A stretch of 64,000 nt of DNA. Origin: Halopseudomonas pelagia (GTDB taxonomy: Bacteria > Pseudomonadota > Gammaproteobacteria > Pseudomonadales > Pseudomonadaceae). The stretch is taken from contig NZ_CP033116.1 in NCBI RefSeq assembly GCF_009497895.1, positions 2,418,001 through 2,482,000 of the forward strand, in the 5' to 3' direction. Position 1 is the first letter of the stretch, and each line of letters starts with the position of its first letter. Under the pieces are notes generated by a model. That model saw nothing but the letters and a program-made list of their open reading frames with translations, searched no databases and was not told where the DNA came from. Of the stretch, positions 57,090 to 64,000 are shown one piece after another. The position numbers were made by a program, and so were the translations under genes.

Positions 57090-58565
57090 ATGACTGGTAA
57101 CATAGGCATTGTGAGTGCGACCTTTGCGGTCTATATCGCGGTGATGTTGGCCCTCGGCTATATCGCCTACAAACGTACTAATAACCTGTCCGATTATATT
57201 CTCGGCGGACGTTCGCTTGGTCCAGGCACGGCTGCTTTGTCTGCCGGCGCGTCGGACATGAGCGGTTGGCTGTTGCTGGGCTTGCCAGGCTATGCTCTGG
57301 CAGCCGGCTACGAAGCCACCTGGATCGCGGCTGGCCTGCTGGCGGGTACCTGGCTCAACTGGCTGATCGTCGCACGGCGTTTGCGGGTGTATTCGCATGC
57401 GGTGAACGATTCGCTCACATTACCGGCCTATTTCGAGTTTCGTTTCGAGGATAAAAGCCGTGCGCTGCGTGTGATTTCAGCTATTTTCATTCTGCTGTTC
57501 TTCCTCTTCTACACCAGTTCGGGTCTCGTAGCTGCCGGCAAGCTGTTTGAAAGCACCTTTGGCCTTAGCTACGAAATTGCCGTGGTACTGGGCACGCTGG
57601 TTATCGTCTCCTACACCTTCTTCGGTGGTTTTCTTGCGGTGTCGTGGACGGATGTGATTCAGGGCCTGCTGATGGCTGCGGCGCTGGTGATCGTGCCGAT
57701 CATGGCGCTCAACACCATGGGCGGCTGGGACGAAGCCCGTGCTGCAATGGAAGCGAGTAATCCGGAGCTGCTGACATTCTTCAACGACGTTGAAGGTAAT
57801 CCACTGGGCTTTGTCGCGATCATTTCGCTATTGGCCTGGGGCCTGGGTTATTTTGGCCAGCCGCATATTCTTGCGCGTTTCAAGGCTATTGGTGACGACG
57901 CTGCTCTGCCAACCGCCCACCGCATTGCCGTTATCTGGACCGGCATCTGTCTGATCGCCGCGCTGATGGTCGGCTGGGTGGGTATTGGCTTCCTCGGCGA
58001 AGCAGGGATTGGCGATGCGGAAACGGTCTTCCTGGCGCTGATCCAGGCCATGATGCATCCCGTTGTGGCTGGCATTCTGCTCGCGGCCGTACTGGCAGCC
58101 ATCATGTCGACCGCCGATTCCCAGTTGCTGGTGTCGTCTTCTGCTCTGGCGGAAGATTTCTACAAGGCGCTGTTCCGCCGTGACGCTACTCAGAACGAAC
58201 TGGTCTGGGTGGGCCGCTTTGCGGTTATCGGTATCGCATTGTTGGCGCTGTTGTTCGCTTTCAATCCGGAAAGCACTGTACTGGGTCTGGTTTCCTACGC
58301 CTGGGCCGGCTTCGGTGCGGCTTTCGGTCCTGCGGTGATTCTGTCGCTGTTCTGGAAACGCATGAACCGCAACGGCGCATTGGCCGGGATTATCGTCGGT
58401 GGCCTGACGGTGGTGCTGTACAAGCAGATTGATACCATCGGTCTCTACGAGATCATCCCCGGTGTCATTCTGGCGACCATCGCTATCGTTGTAGCCACGC
58501 TGCTGAGCCCTCCGCCTTCAGCGACCATAGAAGCAACCTTTGACGAGGTAGCGAACCGCTACTGA
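57090..58565 (+). CDS. putP: Sodium/proline symporter
   Basis: 491 residues with about 13 hydrophobic segments of the SSS family. Signatures: ILGGRSLGPGTAALSAGASDMSGWLLLGLPGYALAAG (sodium site region, about 32-68) and GFLAVSWTDVIQGLLM. It imports proline for PutA. It follows putA by 112 bases, probably with its own RBS and perhaps its own promoter. A 10-bp imperfect hairpin without T tract lies just after it (58574-58597). Confidence 0.95.
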   Translation: MTGNIGIVSATFAVYIAVMLALGYIAYKRTNNLSDYILGGRSLGPGTAALSAGASDMSGWLLLGLPGYALAAGYEATWIAAGLLAGTWLNWLIVARRLRVYSHAVNDSLTLPAYFEFRFEDKSRALRVISAIFILLFFLFYTSSGLVAAGKLFESTFGLSYEIAVVLGTLVIVSYTFFGGFLAVSWTDVIQGLLMAAALVIVPIMALNTMGGWDEARAAMEASNPELLTFFNDVEGNPLGFVAIISLLAWGLGYFGQPHILARFKAIGDDAALPTAHRIAVIWTGICLIAALMVGWVGIGFLGEAGIGDAETVFLALIQAMMHPVVAGILLAAVLAAIMSTADSQLLVSSSALAEDFYKALFRRDATQNELVWVGRFAVIGIALLALLFAFNPESTVLGLVSYAWAGFGAAFGPAVILSLFWKRMNRNGALAGIIVGGLTVVLYKQIDTIGLYEIIPGVILATIAIVVATLLSPPPSATIEATFDEVANRY

Positions 58566-58698
58566 GTAATATTGCCGGGCAGCGCAAGCTGTCCGGCAGC
58601 TCGGCAGACAACGGACCTATCCTTCTGCTTGAGCGTTCCCCTGCGGCACCTCTCCGACTTCTGACACAACTGCCAACAGTGTATTTGCGCACTGCGGG

Positions 58699-58727
58699 TT
58701 GTTTCCCGTCGCCCAGTGTTTTCTAAT
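58699..58727 (+). promoter_or_regulatory. Strong sigma-70-like promoter of the tetR-efflux cluster
   Basis: TTGTTT (58699-58704) and TCTAAT (58722-58727) are separated by exactly 17 bases. The -10 box ends one base before a perfect palindrome, and the predicted start site falls inside it. Confidence 0.6.
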
Positions 58728-58749
58728 ACGGACTGACGCGTCAGTCCGT
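58728..58749. promoter_or_regulatory. Perfect 22-bp palindromic operator
   Basis: The half-site ACGGACTGACG (58728-58738) is followed directly by its exact reverse complement (58739-58749). It lies between the -10 box and the ATG at 58759, the classical place for a TetR-family autorepressor site. Its length and symmetry match TetR-type operators. Confidence 0.72.
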
Positions 58750-58758
58750 GAGTAACTA

Positions 58759-59406
58759 ATGCCTGTTAATAACAATGAATGCCAAGCCAAACGCTTGCGC
58801 AAACCCCCGGCCGAGCGCTGTGAAGAGATTCTTTACGCGGCGATCAAGGTCTTTGCCGAGCAGGGATTTCGCTGCACGGATGTGCAACAGATTGCCGATC
58901 TGGCCGGAGTCGGCAAAGGCACGGTATACCGCTTTTATCCCACCAAAGACGAGTTGTTTCAGGCCGCGGTGGATGATGTGATGCTGCGGCTGACCAGCCA
59001 GGTTGATGCTGCGGTTCAAGACATTAGCGACCCCCTCGAGCACCTCAAACAGGGTTTCAGAACTTACATGTCGTTTTTTCAGCAGCATCCTGAAGCTGTT
59101 GAGCTCTTTGTTCACGAATGCGCCGAGTTCGGCAAGGTGAGCAAGCCGCGGTACTTTGTCTATTCGGACCTGCGTCGCACGACCTGGTTGAATGTGTACC
59201 AGCAACTGATCGACAGCGGTCGTTGTCGAGTTAACGACCCCGAGCAGATATTGAACGCGATCAGCAACCTGGCGTATGGCAGTGTGCTGGTCAACCGGAT
59301 CTCCGGACGTAACAGCTCGCTGGAGGTCATGGCTGACGAGCTGCTGGATACGCTGCTGCACGGCGTTCTAGGGACTACGCAGACGGTGGCCGCTAGCGAT
59401 GAGTAG
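58759..59406 (+). CDS. TetR family regulator of the adjacent RND efflux genes
   Basis: 215 residues. HTH near residues 14-60 (RCEEILYAAIKVFAEQGFRCTDVQQIADLAGVGKGTVYRFYP) and a C-terminal ligand/dimer domain. It is codirectional with the efflux genes, 91 bases upstream of the adaptor, rather than divergent as in most pump loci. A perfect palindrome lies 9 bases before its start, so it very likely represses itself and the pump until an inducer binds. Its reading frame overlaps an alternative upstream extension of the adaptor gene, which I reject. Confidence 0.92.
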   Translation: MPVNNNECQAKRLRKPPAERCEEILYAAIKVFAEQGFRCTDVQQIADLAGVGKGTVYRFYPTKDELFQAAVDDVMLRLTSQVDAAVQDISDPLEHLKQGFRTYMSFFQQHPEAVELFVHECAEFGKVSKPRYFVYSDLRRTTWLNVYQQLIDSGRCRVNDPEQILNAISNLAYGSVLVNRISGRNSSLEVMADELLDTLLHGVLGTTQTVAASDE

Positions 59407-59497
59407 CAACCCGTGCAGTGGCGCACCCCACACCATCTTCATGCTCGGGCAGCCGCTCCGGGTATCTCTTTCTCCATTTTTCGAGCGATTGACGTTT

Positions 59498-60676
59498 ATG
59501 CAAACCCCTCAGTTTCCCTTCCGTAGTTCTCAAGCAGCGGCATGGATCCGCGCGTTGTCTGTGCTGGCAGTGGTAGCTCTGGTATCGGCTTGTGGCAGTG
59601 ATGATAAATCCAACTCAGCCGAAAAAACGCCGCCTATGGTGACCGTGCAGGAAGTCGCACTTTCCGATGCTGACCTGATTCAGGAGTATCCAGCACGGGT
59701 GCGTGGCGCCAGGGAGGTTGAGGTCAGAGCACGTATTTCCGGTGTGCTGCAGGAGCGTGTGTACGTCGAGGGTGCCGACGTTAAAGAGGGCGATATCCTG
59801 TTCCGGATTTTTCCGGAACCGATGCAGATTCTGGTAAAGCAAGCCGAAGCGGCGAAGAGCAATGCCATCGCCGAGGTCAAACAGGCCGAGCGCGAGTGGG
59901 AGCGTGCCAAGCAACTGTTTGAGCGGGGTGCATTGAGTGCCAGCGAGCGGGATCGCACGCAATCGCAGCTGGATTTCGCCCGTGCCGGCCTGGATGAAGC
60001 TGATGCGCTGCTGGACGAGGCCAAGCTGAACCTGTCCTATACCAATGTACGTGCGCCGATGGACGGTAGTGCGAGTCTGGAGGTGGTGCCGGAGGGGAGC
60101 GTACTGGCTGTTGGCGCGCTACTGACCACGCTGGTCAAGCAGGACCCGGTGCACGTGATCTTCGCTCTGCCCGAGCGTGATGCAGCTATGCAGCGTGCAG
60201 CCCAGATTGAAGACGATACGCTGAATGGCGCCGTCACCATGTTGATGGCCGATGGCAGTGAGTACCCCCGCACAGGCAGCATTGATTTCACTTCAAGCAG
60301 TATTGATAACGCCACCGGCAGCATCACGCTCAGGGCGGTGTTTGATAATCCCGATCGCCAGCTTATTCCCGGGCAATTCGTGCGCATCCGGCTGGTTCTC
60401 AAGCACTTCACTGATCAAGTGTTGCTACCCTCCGAGGCAGTGGGTGCAAGCGGTGAGGGCCCTCAGGTGCTGGTGGTCAATGACGATTCCGAGATTGAAA
60501 TTCGCAAGGTAAAACTCGGTGACATCCTGGGTGCAAGACAGATCATTCTTGAAGGTGTCGAGCCAGGTGACCGCGTGGTGGTCAATGGCCAGGTAGGCCT
60601 GCGTGCGGGCGCCAAGGTGCGCGTAGATGGTGGGGAAACCGAGCAGGAACCTGCAACCGACGACGCCGAGGAGTAA
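59498..60676 (+). CDS. RND efflux periplasmic adaptor lipoprotein (MexA/AcrA-like)
   Basis: 392 residues. A lipoprotein signal (ALSVLAVVALVSAC, Cys about residue 29) anchors it to the inner membrane. Barrel-sandwich (VRARISGVLQERVYVEGADVKEGDILFRI), alpha-hairpin (about 105-165) and beta-barrel domains follow in order. I chose ATG 59498 because it places the signal at the N-terminus; the in-frame upstream ATG at 59399 would bury it. Only 4 bases separate it from the pump gene. Confidence 0.92.
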   Translation: MQTPQFPFRSSQAAAWIRALSVLAVVALVSACGSDDKSNSAEKTPPMVTVQEVALSDADLIQEYPARVRGAREVEVRARISGVLQERVYVEGADVKEGDILFRIFPEPMQILVKQAEAAKSNAIAEVKQAEREWERAKQLFERGALSASERDRTQSQLDFARAGLDEADALLDEAKLNLSYTNVRAPMDGSASLEVVPEGSVLAVGALLTTLVKQDPVHVIFALPERDAAMQRAAQIEDDTLNGAVTMLMADGSEYPRTGSIDFTSSSIDNATGSITLRAVFDNPDRQLIPGQFVRIRLVLKHFTDQVLLPSEAVGASGEGPQVLVVNDDSEIEIRKVKLGDILGARQIILEGVEPGDRVVVNGQVGLRAGAKVRVDGGETEQEPATDDAEE

Positions 60677-60680
60677 GGGC

Positions 60681-63600
60681 ATGCTGCAGTTTTTTATTGA
60701 TCGGCCGATCTTTTCGACGGTGCTGTCGATCCTGATCCTGATTGCCGGTGGCACCTCGCTTTATCAGTTGCCGATTGAACAGTACCCCAACGTGGTACCC
60801 CCGCAAATTGTAGTGGAGGCCAGCTACCCGGGCGCCAGTTCGCAGGTGATTGCCGACGCGGTGTCGGCACCGTTGGAGCAAGCAATCAACGGGGTCGACG
60901 ACATGCTGTATATGGAGTCCTTCAGTGGCGACTCCGGCAACATGCAGTTGACGGTCTACTTCCGCATTGGCACCGACCCTGATCAGGCGACTATCGACGT
61001 TAATAACCGCGTGCAGAAAGCGACCGCAGAGCTGCCGCAGGAAGTGCGTGACCTGGGTGTAGTGGTTCAGGCCCGCTCGACCTCCATTCTCCAGGTGGTC
61101 GCGCTGTCGTCGGAAACAGAGCAACTCGGCGTACTGGAAATCAGCAACTATGCACTGCTCAACGTACTCGATGAGTTGGTGCGTCTGCCCGGCGTTGGTG
61201 ATGCGCGTCTGTTTGGTGCCCAGGATTACTCCATGCGTATCTGGTTGCGACCGGACAAGCTGGCTGAATACGACCTGACGCCGAGTGATGTCGCCACAGC
61301 GCTGCGTGAGCAGAATGCCCAGTTTGCCGCTGGGCGTATTGGCGCCAACCCGGCGCCTGAAGGCCAGGCCTTTACCTTCAGTGTCAGTACGCCGGGGAGG
61401 ATGTCGACTCCTGAAGAGTTTGAGCAGATCATTCTGCGCAGCGATTCTGATGGGCGCACATTGCGCTTGGGGGAAGTAGCACGCGCCGAGCTGGGCGCAC
61501 AAAACTACGATTTCAGCGCCACCTTCAATGCAAAAAATGCGGTGCCATTGGGTATCTATCTTCAGCCCGGGGCGAATGCGCTGGATACCGCGGACGAAGT
61601 GCGTCAGGCGATGGAGCGGATTTCTCAGCGCTTTCCCGGCGACCTGCGCTACGACATTCCTTACGACACAACCCTGTTTATCGATGTCTCGATCAAAGAG
61701 GTCTTGATCACTTTCATTCAGGCATTGGCGCTGGTGGTATTGGTCACTTTCCTGTTTCTGCAGCATCTCAAGGCGACGCTGATTCCGCTAGTAGCTATTC
61801 CGGTGTCGCTTATCGGTACCTTCGCCGGGATGATGTTGATGGGCTTTTCCGTCAATCTCTTAACCCTGTTCGGGCTGATTCTGGCGATTGGCGTGGTGGT
61901 GGATAACGCCATTATCGTGATGGAAAATGCTGAGCGCTTGATCAAGGAGGAGGGGCTCTCCAGCTATGAAGCTGCCAGCAAGACCATGAAGCAGGTATCC
62001 GGCGCGGTAGTAGGCTCCACCCTGGTGCTGATTGCGGTGTTTGCGCCGGTATCCTTTCTCGGTGGTCTCAGCGGCGAGCTGTATCGTCAGTTCGCCATTA
62101 CCATCGCCGTGTCCGTGGGTATTTCCGGTATCGTGGCGCTGACGCTCAGTCCGGTGATGTGCGCGTTGCTGCTCGACCGCAAGGAGACCGAGCCGTCTCC
62201 CAAATTCGCCTGGTTCAATAACGGCTTTGATCGACTGACTGACGGTTTTACCCGCCTGGTCGGCTGGATGCTCAATCACGCCAAAATTACCCTGGTGCTG
62301 TTTCTGCTACTGATCGGATCCACCTTGTTTCTCCTGGATCGCATGTCCAGCGGCCTTGTGCCGCAGGAAGATCAGGGCTTCCTGCTGACGGTCTATCAAC
62401 TGCCGCCCGTCTCATCTCTGGAGCGTACGGAGGCCGTGCGTGAAGAGTTGAGTCAGAAGATCGTCGACATGGAAGAGATCAAAGGGATAACCAGCTTTGC
62501 CGGTTTCGACATCATGAATCGTGGGCTACGCACCAATATGGGCGTCGCCTTCGTCACGCTGATCGACTGGGATGACCGTACCGAGGTAGAGCAAAGCGCG
62601 CAGGGTATGGCCAACCGGATCGTCGGCCTGGGTGCGAATATCCAGGAAGCCAACGTCATGGCCTTCGTGCCGCCGCCGATTAACGGGCTGTCACTGACCG
62701 GGGGTGTCGAGGGGTATCTGCAGTTGCGCGGTGAAAGCGATCCTTTGAAGCTCAAGGCGCAAGCAGATCGCTTGGTCGGTGCCGCCAGCGAGCGCCCCGA
62801 GCTGACCAACGTGCGTGCGGCACTGGATGTCGGCGTGCCGCGCTACCAGGCAGAGGTGGATTGGGACAAGGCCAAGGCCATGGGTGTGCCCATCAACGAA
62901 ATCTTCACCGCCATGCGCAGTACTTTTGGTGCTCTGTATGTGAACGACTTCACCCTGCAAGGGCGTAACTGGCAAGTCAATCTGCAGTCAGAGGGCGAGT
63001 TCCGTAGCCATCCGGATGACCTGCGCAAGGTGTTCGTGCGTTCCGGCACTGGCGAGCTGGTGTCTCTGAATAACGTGGTGACCCTTGAACGTACCCAGGG
63101 TGTCGATTCGGTGAGCCGCTTCAATCTCTATCCTGCCACCAAGGTGACCGCCGACCCGGCGCCGGGCTACAACACGGCTGCGGCATTGGCTGCCTTGCAG
63201 GAAGTGGGTGCCGAGGTTCTGTCTGCGGACGCGCAATTGGGCTGGGTCGGTGAGGCCTATCAATTGCTGGATTCGGCATCTTCCGGGGCACTGGCGTTCG
63301 GTATGGGAATCATGATGGTGTTTCTGATTCTGTCAGCGCAGTACGAACGCTGGAGTCTGCCACTGGCGGTAGCCACGGCGATTCCTTTCGGCGTTTTCGG
63401 TGCAGTGGTAGCGTCGATGTTGCGGGGCTTCCCGAACGATATCTACTTCCAGGTCGGGCTGCTGGTGTTGATTGGTCTAGCGGCCAAGAACGCCATTCTG
63501 ATCGTCGAGTTCGCGGCACAGAACCGCAAGGAAGGCATGTCGCCCTATGACTCCGCCCTGACGGCGGCACGTCAGCGCTTTCGCGCGATCATGATGACCG

Positions 63601-63782
63601 CCCTGACCTTTATCATCGGCAGCTTGCCGCTGGCGATCAGTACTGGCGCCGGCGCAGTAAGTCGTCAGGAGATCGGTACCGTGGTAGTCGGCGGGATGGT
63701 CGCTGCCAGTACCCTGGCGCTGATCTTCGTGCCGGTGTTCTACATGTTGCTGGAGCAGAGGGGGTTCAAGCGCACCGAGTAA
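60681..63782 (+). CDS. RND multidrug efflux pump, inner-membrane subunit (HAE1 type)
   Basis: 1033 residues with the usual 12 helices: one at the N-terminus (IFSTVLSILILIAGG), blocks near 340-550 and 870-1030, and two large periplasmic loops with SFSGDSGNMQLTVYFRIGTDPDQA. In the fourth helix the proton-relay pair, normally Asp-Asp, reads VVVDNAI (Asp408-Asn409). The second relay lysine is present in GLAAKNAILIVEFA. GAGGAGTAAGGG precedes ATG 60681. No outer-membrane factor gene follows, so it must use a partner encoded elsewhere. Substrates unknown. Confidence 0.94.
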   Translation: MLQFFIDRPIFSTVLSILILIAGGTSLYQLPIEQYPNVVPPQIVVEASYPGASSQVIADAVSAPLEQAINGVDDMLYMESFSGDSGNMQLTVYFRIGTDPDQATIDVNNRVQKATAELPQEVRDLGVVVQARSTSILQVVALSSETEQLGVLEISNYALLNVLDELVRLPGVGDARLFGAQDYSMRIWLRPDKLAEYDLTPSDVATALREQNAQFAAGRIGANPAPEGQAFTFSVSTPGRMSTPEEFEQIILRSDSDGRTLRLGEVARAELGAQNYDFSATFNAKNAVPLGIYLQPGANALDTADEVRQAMERISQRFPGDLRYDIPYDTTLFIDVSIKEVLITFIQALALVVLVTFLFLQHLKATLIPLVAIPVSLIGTFAGMMLMGFSVNLLTLFGLILAIGVVVDNAIIVMENAERLIKEEGLSSYEAASKTMKQVSGAVVGSTLVLIAVFAPVSFLGGLSGELYRQFAITIAVSVGISGIVALTLSPVMCALLLDRKETEPSPKFAWFNNGFDRLTDGFTRLVGWMLNHAKITLVLFLLLIGSTLFLLDRMSSGLVPQEDQGFLLTVYQLPPVSSLERTEAVREELSQKIVDMEEIKGITSFAGFDIMNRGLRTNMGVAFVTLIDWDDRTEVEQSAQGMANRIVGLGANIQEANVMAFVPPPINGLSLTGGVEGYLQLRGESDPLKLKAQADRLVGAASERPELTNVRAALDVGVPRYQAEVDWDKAKAMGVPINEIFTAMRSTFGALYVNDFTLQGRNWQVNLQSEGEFRSHPDDLRKVFVRSGTGELVSLNNVVTLERTQGVDSVSRFNLYPATKVTADPAPGYNTAAALAALQEVGAEVLSADAQLGWVGEAYQLLDSASSGALAFGMGIMMVFLILSAQYERWSLPLAVATAIPFGVFGAVVASMLRGFPNDIYFQVGLLVLIGLAAKNAILIVEFAAQNRKEGMSPYDSALTAARQRFRAIMMTALTFIIGSLPLAISTGAGAVSRQEIGTVVVGGMVAASTLALIFVPVFYMLLEQRGFKRTE

Positions 63783-63788
63783 AACTGA

Positions 63789-63820
63789 CTGCCCTTGTCG
63801 CATATCGCCGACAAGGGCAG
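63789..63820. terminator. Hairpin between the RND and oligopeptidase genes
   Basis: CTGCCCTTGTCG (63789-63800) pairs perfectly with CGACAAGGGCAG (63809-63820) across an 8-base loop, between two convergent genes. The minus strand continues TCAGTTTT, giving a short T run for the oligopeptidase gene; the plus strand has none. Confidence 0.6.
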
Positions 63821-63826
63821 GACGGC

Positions 63827-64000
63827 TCAGCCGGCGGGAGGGATCACGGCCAATAAGAAGCTGTATTCCTCGGCCAGCTCGCGTATCGCCTGATAGCGTC
63901 CGCTGGCACCGCCGTGCCCAGCGCTCATCTGGGTGCGCAACAGCAGCGGCCGGGAGTCGGTTTTGCAATGCCGCAGCTTGGCCACCCATTTGGCCGCTTC
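63827..64000 (-). CDS. Prolyl oligopeptidase / oligopeptidase B, C-terminal fragment
   Basis: The last 57 codons of a gene that continues beyond the window edge. The sequence [23 protein letters not shown] followed by [13 protein letters not shown], with the catalytic-triad His in GHGG, and the ending [15 protein letters not shown] [11 protein letters not shown] is typical of S9A peptidases such as PtrB. The catalytic Ser is outside the window. Confidence 0.85.
   Translation of the reverse strand, partial: EAAKWVAKLRHCKTDSRPLLLRTQMSAGHGGASGRYQAIRELAEEYSFLLAVIPPAG

Noticed and set aside
58574..58597. A terminator after putP
   Set aside because: The 10-bp stem has a wobble pair and no T tract; mentioned only in the putP entry.
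60582..61766. A 394-codon antisense frame over the RND adaptor and pump genes
   Set aside because: Both sense genes are beyond doubt; the antisense product has no recognisable domain.

Overview
The window is a contiguous piece of a gammaproteobacterial chromosome, almost certainly Pseudomonas sensu lato. Lineage-typical pairs and clusters support this: fpr divergent from the LysR regulator finR; leuCDB-asd-usg-like-fimV-truA-trpF; accD-folC-dedD-cvpA-purF-metZ; rnd-ycgL; a second Lon (AsrA type) divergent from pruR, followed by putA and putP. The presence of trpBA between trpF and accD, a trimmed methionine-salvage locus and many housekeeping genes in compact order suggest an early-branching lineage (Halopseudomonas / P. 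pertucinogena-like); that placement is inference. I see no phage, insertion sequence, CRISPR array, rRNA or tRNA. This is mostly core chromosome.

Layout. 0.1-7.3 kb: prmB, a membrane-tailed GNAT-like protein, a TauE/SafE permease, aroC, an MFS transporter, an acireductone-dioxygenase-like protein that has lost most metal ligands, a small PLDc_N-type membrane protein, an SDR oxidoreductase and a secreted histidine phosphatase. 7.3-13.5 kb: fpr/finR, a glycine-zipper envelope protein, a 460-base gap with a decayed coding remnant, and a five-PAS GGDEF-EAL protein. 13.5-33.4 kb: a LysR regulator divergent from the leucine genes, then asd, its Cys-less paralogue, fimV, truA, trpFBA, accD, folC, a SPOR protein, cvpA, purF, metZ and a ComEA-like protein.

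33.4-47.6 kb: a chemoreceptor, rnd-ycgL, small proteins (DUF3820, glutaredoxin, TetR, QueD, TM2), the YcjX/YcjF pair with an uncharacterised third gene, a thioesterase, a second c-di-GMP protein (PAS/GAF/GGDEF/EAL) and cmoAB. 47.6-58.6 kb: a second FimV-like protein, convergent with the Lon/AsrA gene, then the proline catabolism set pruR-putA-putP. 58.6-64 kb: a TetR regulator with a perfect 22-bp operator-like palindrome just after its -10 box, the RND efflux pair it probably controls, and the 3' end of a convergent prolyl oligopeptidase gene.

The genes fall into coherent modules: branched-chain and tryptophan synthesis, the fatty-acid/folate/purine cluster, two polar-hub (FimV) proteins and two c-di-GMP enzymes likely linked to surface behaviour, proline use, and drug efflux. 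The most interesting points are the ligand-less acireductone dioxygenase homologue without mtnB/mtnC beside it, the duplicated FimV with a different C-terminus, the trpBA position, the TetR/RND promoter-operator architecture, and a terminator-like structure with no upstream gene before the second fimV.
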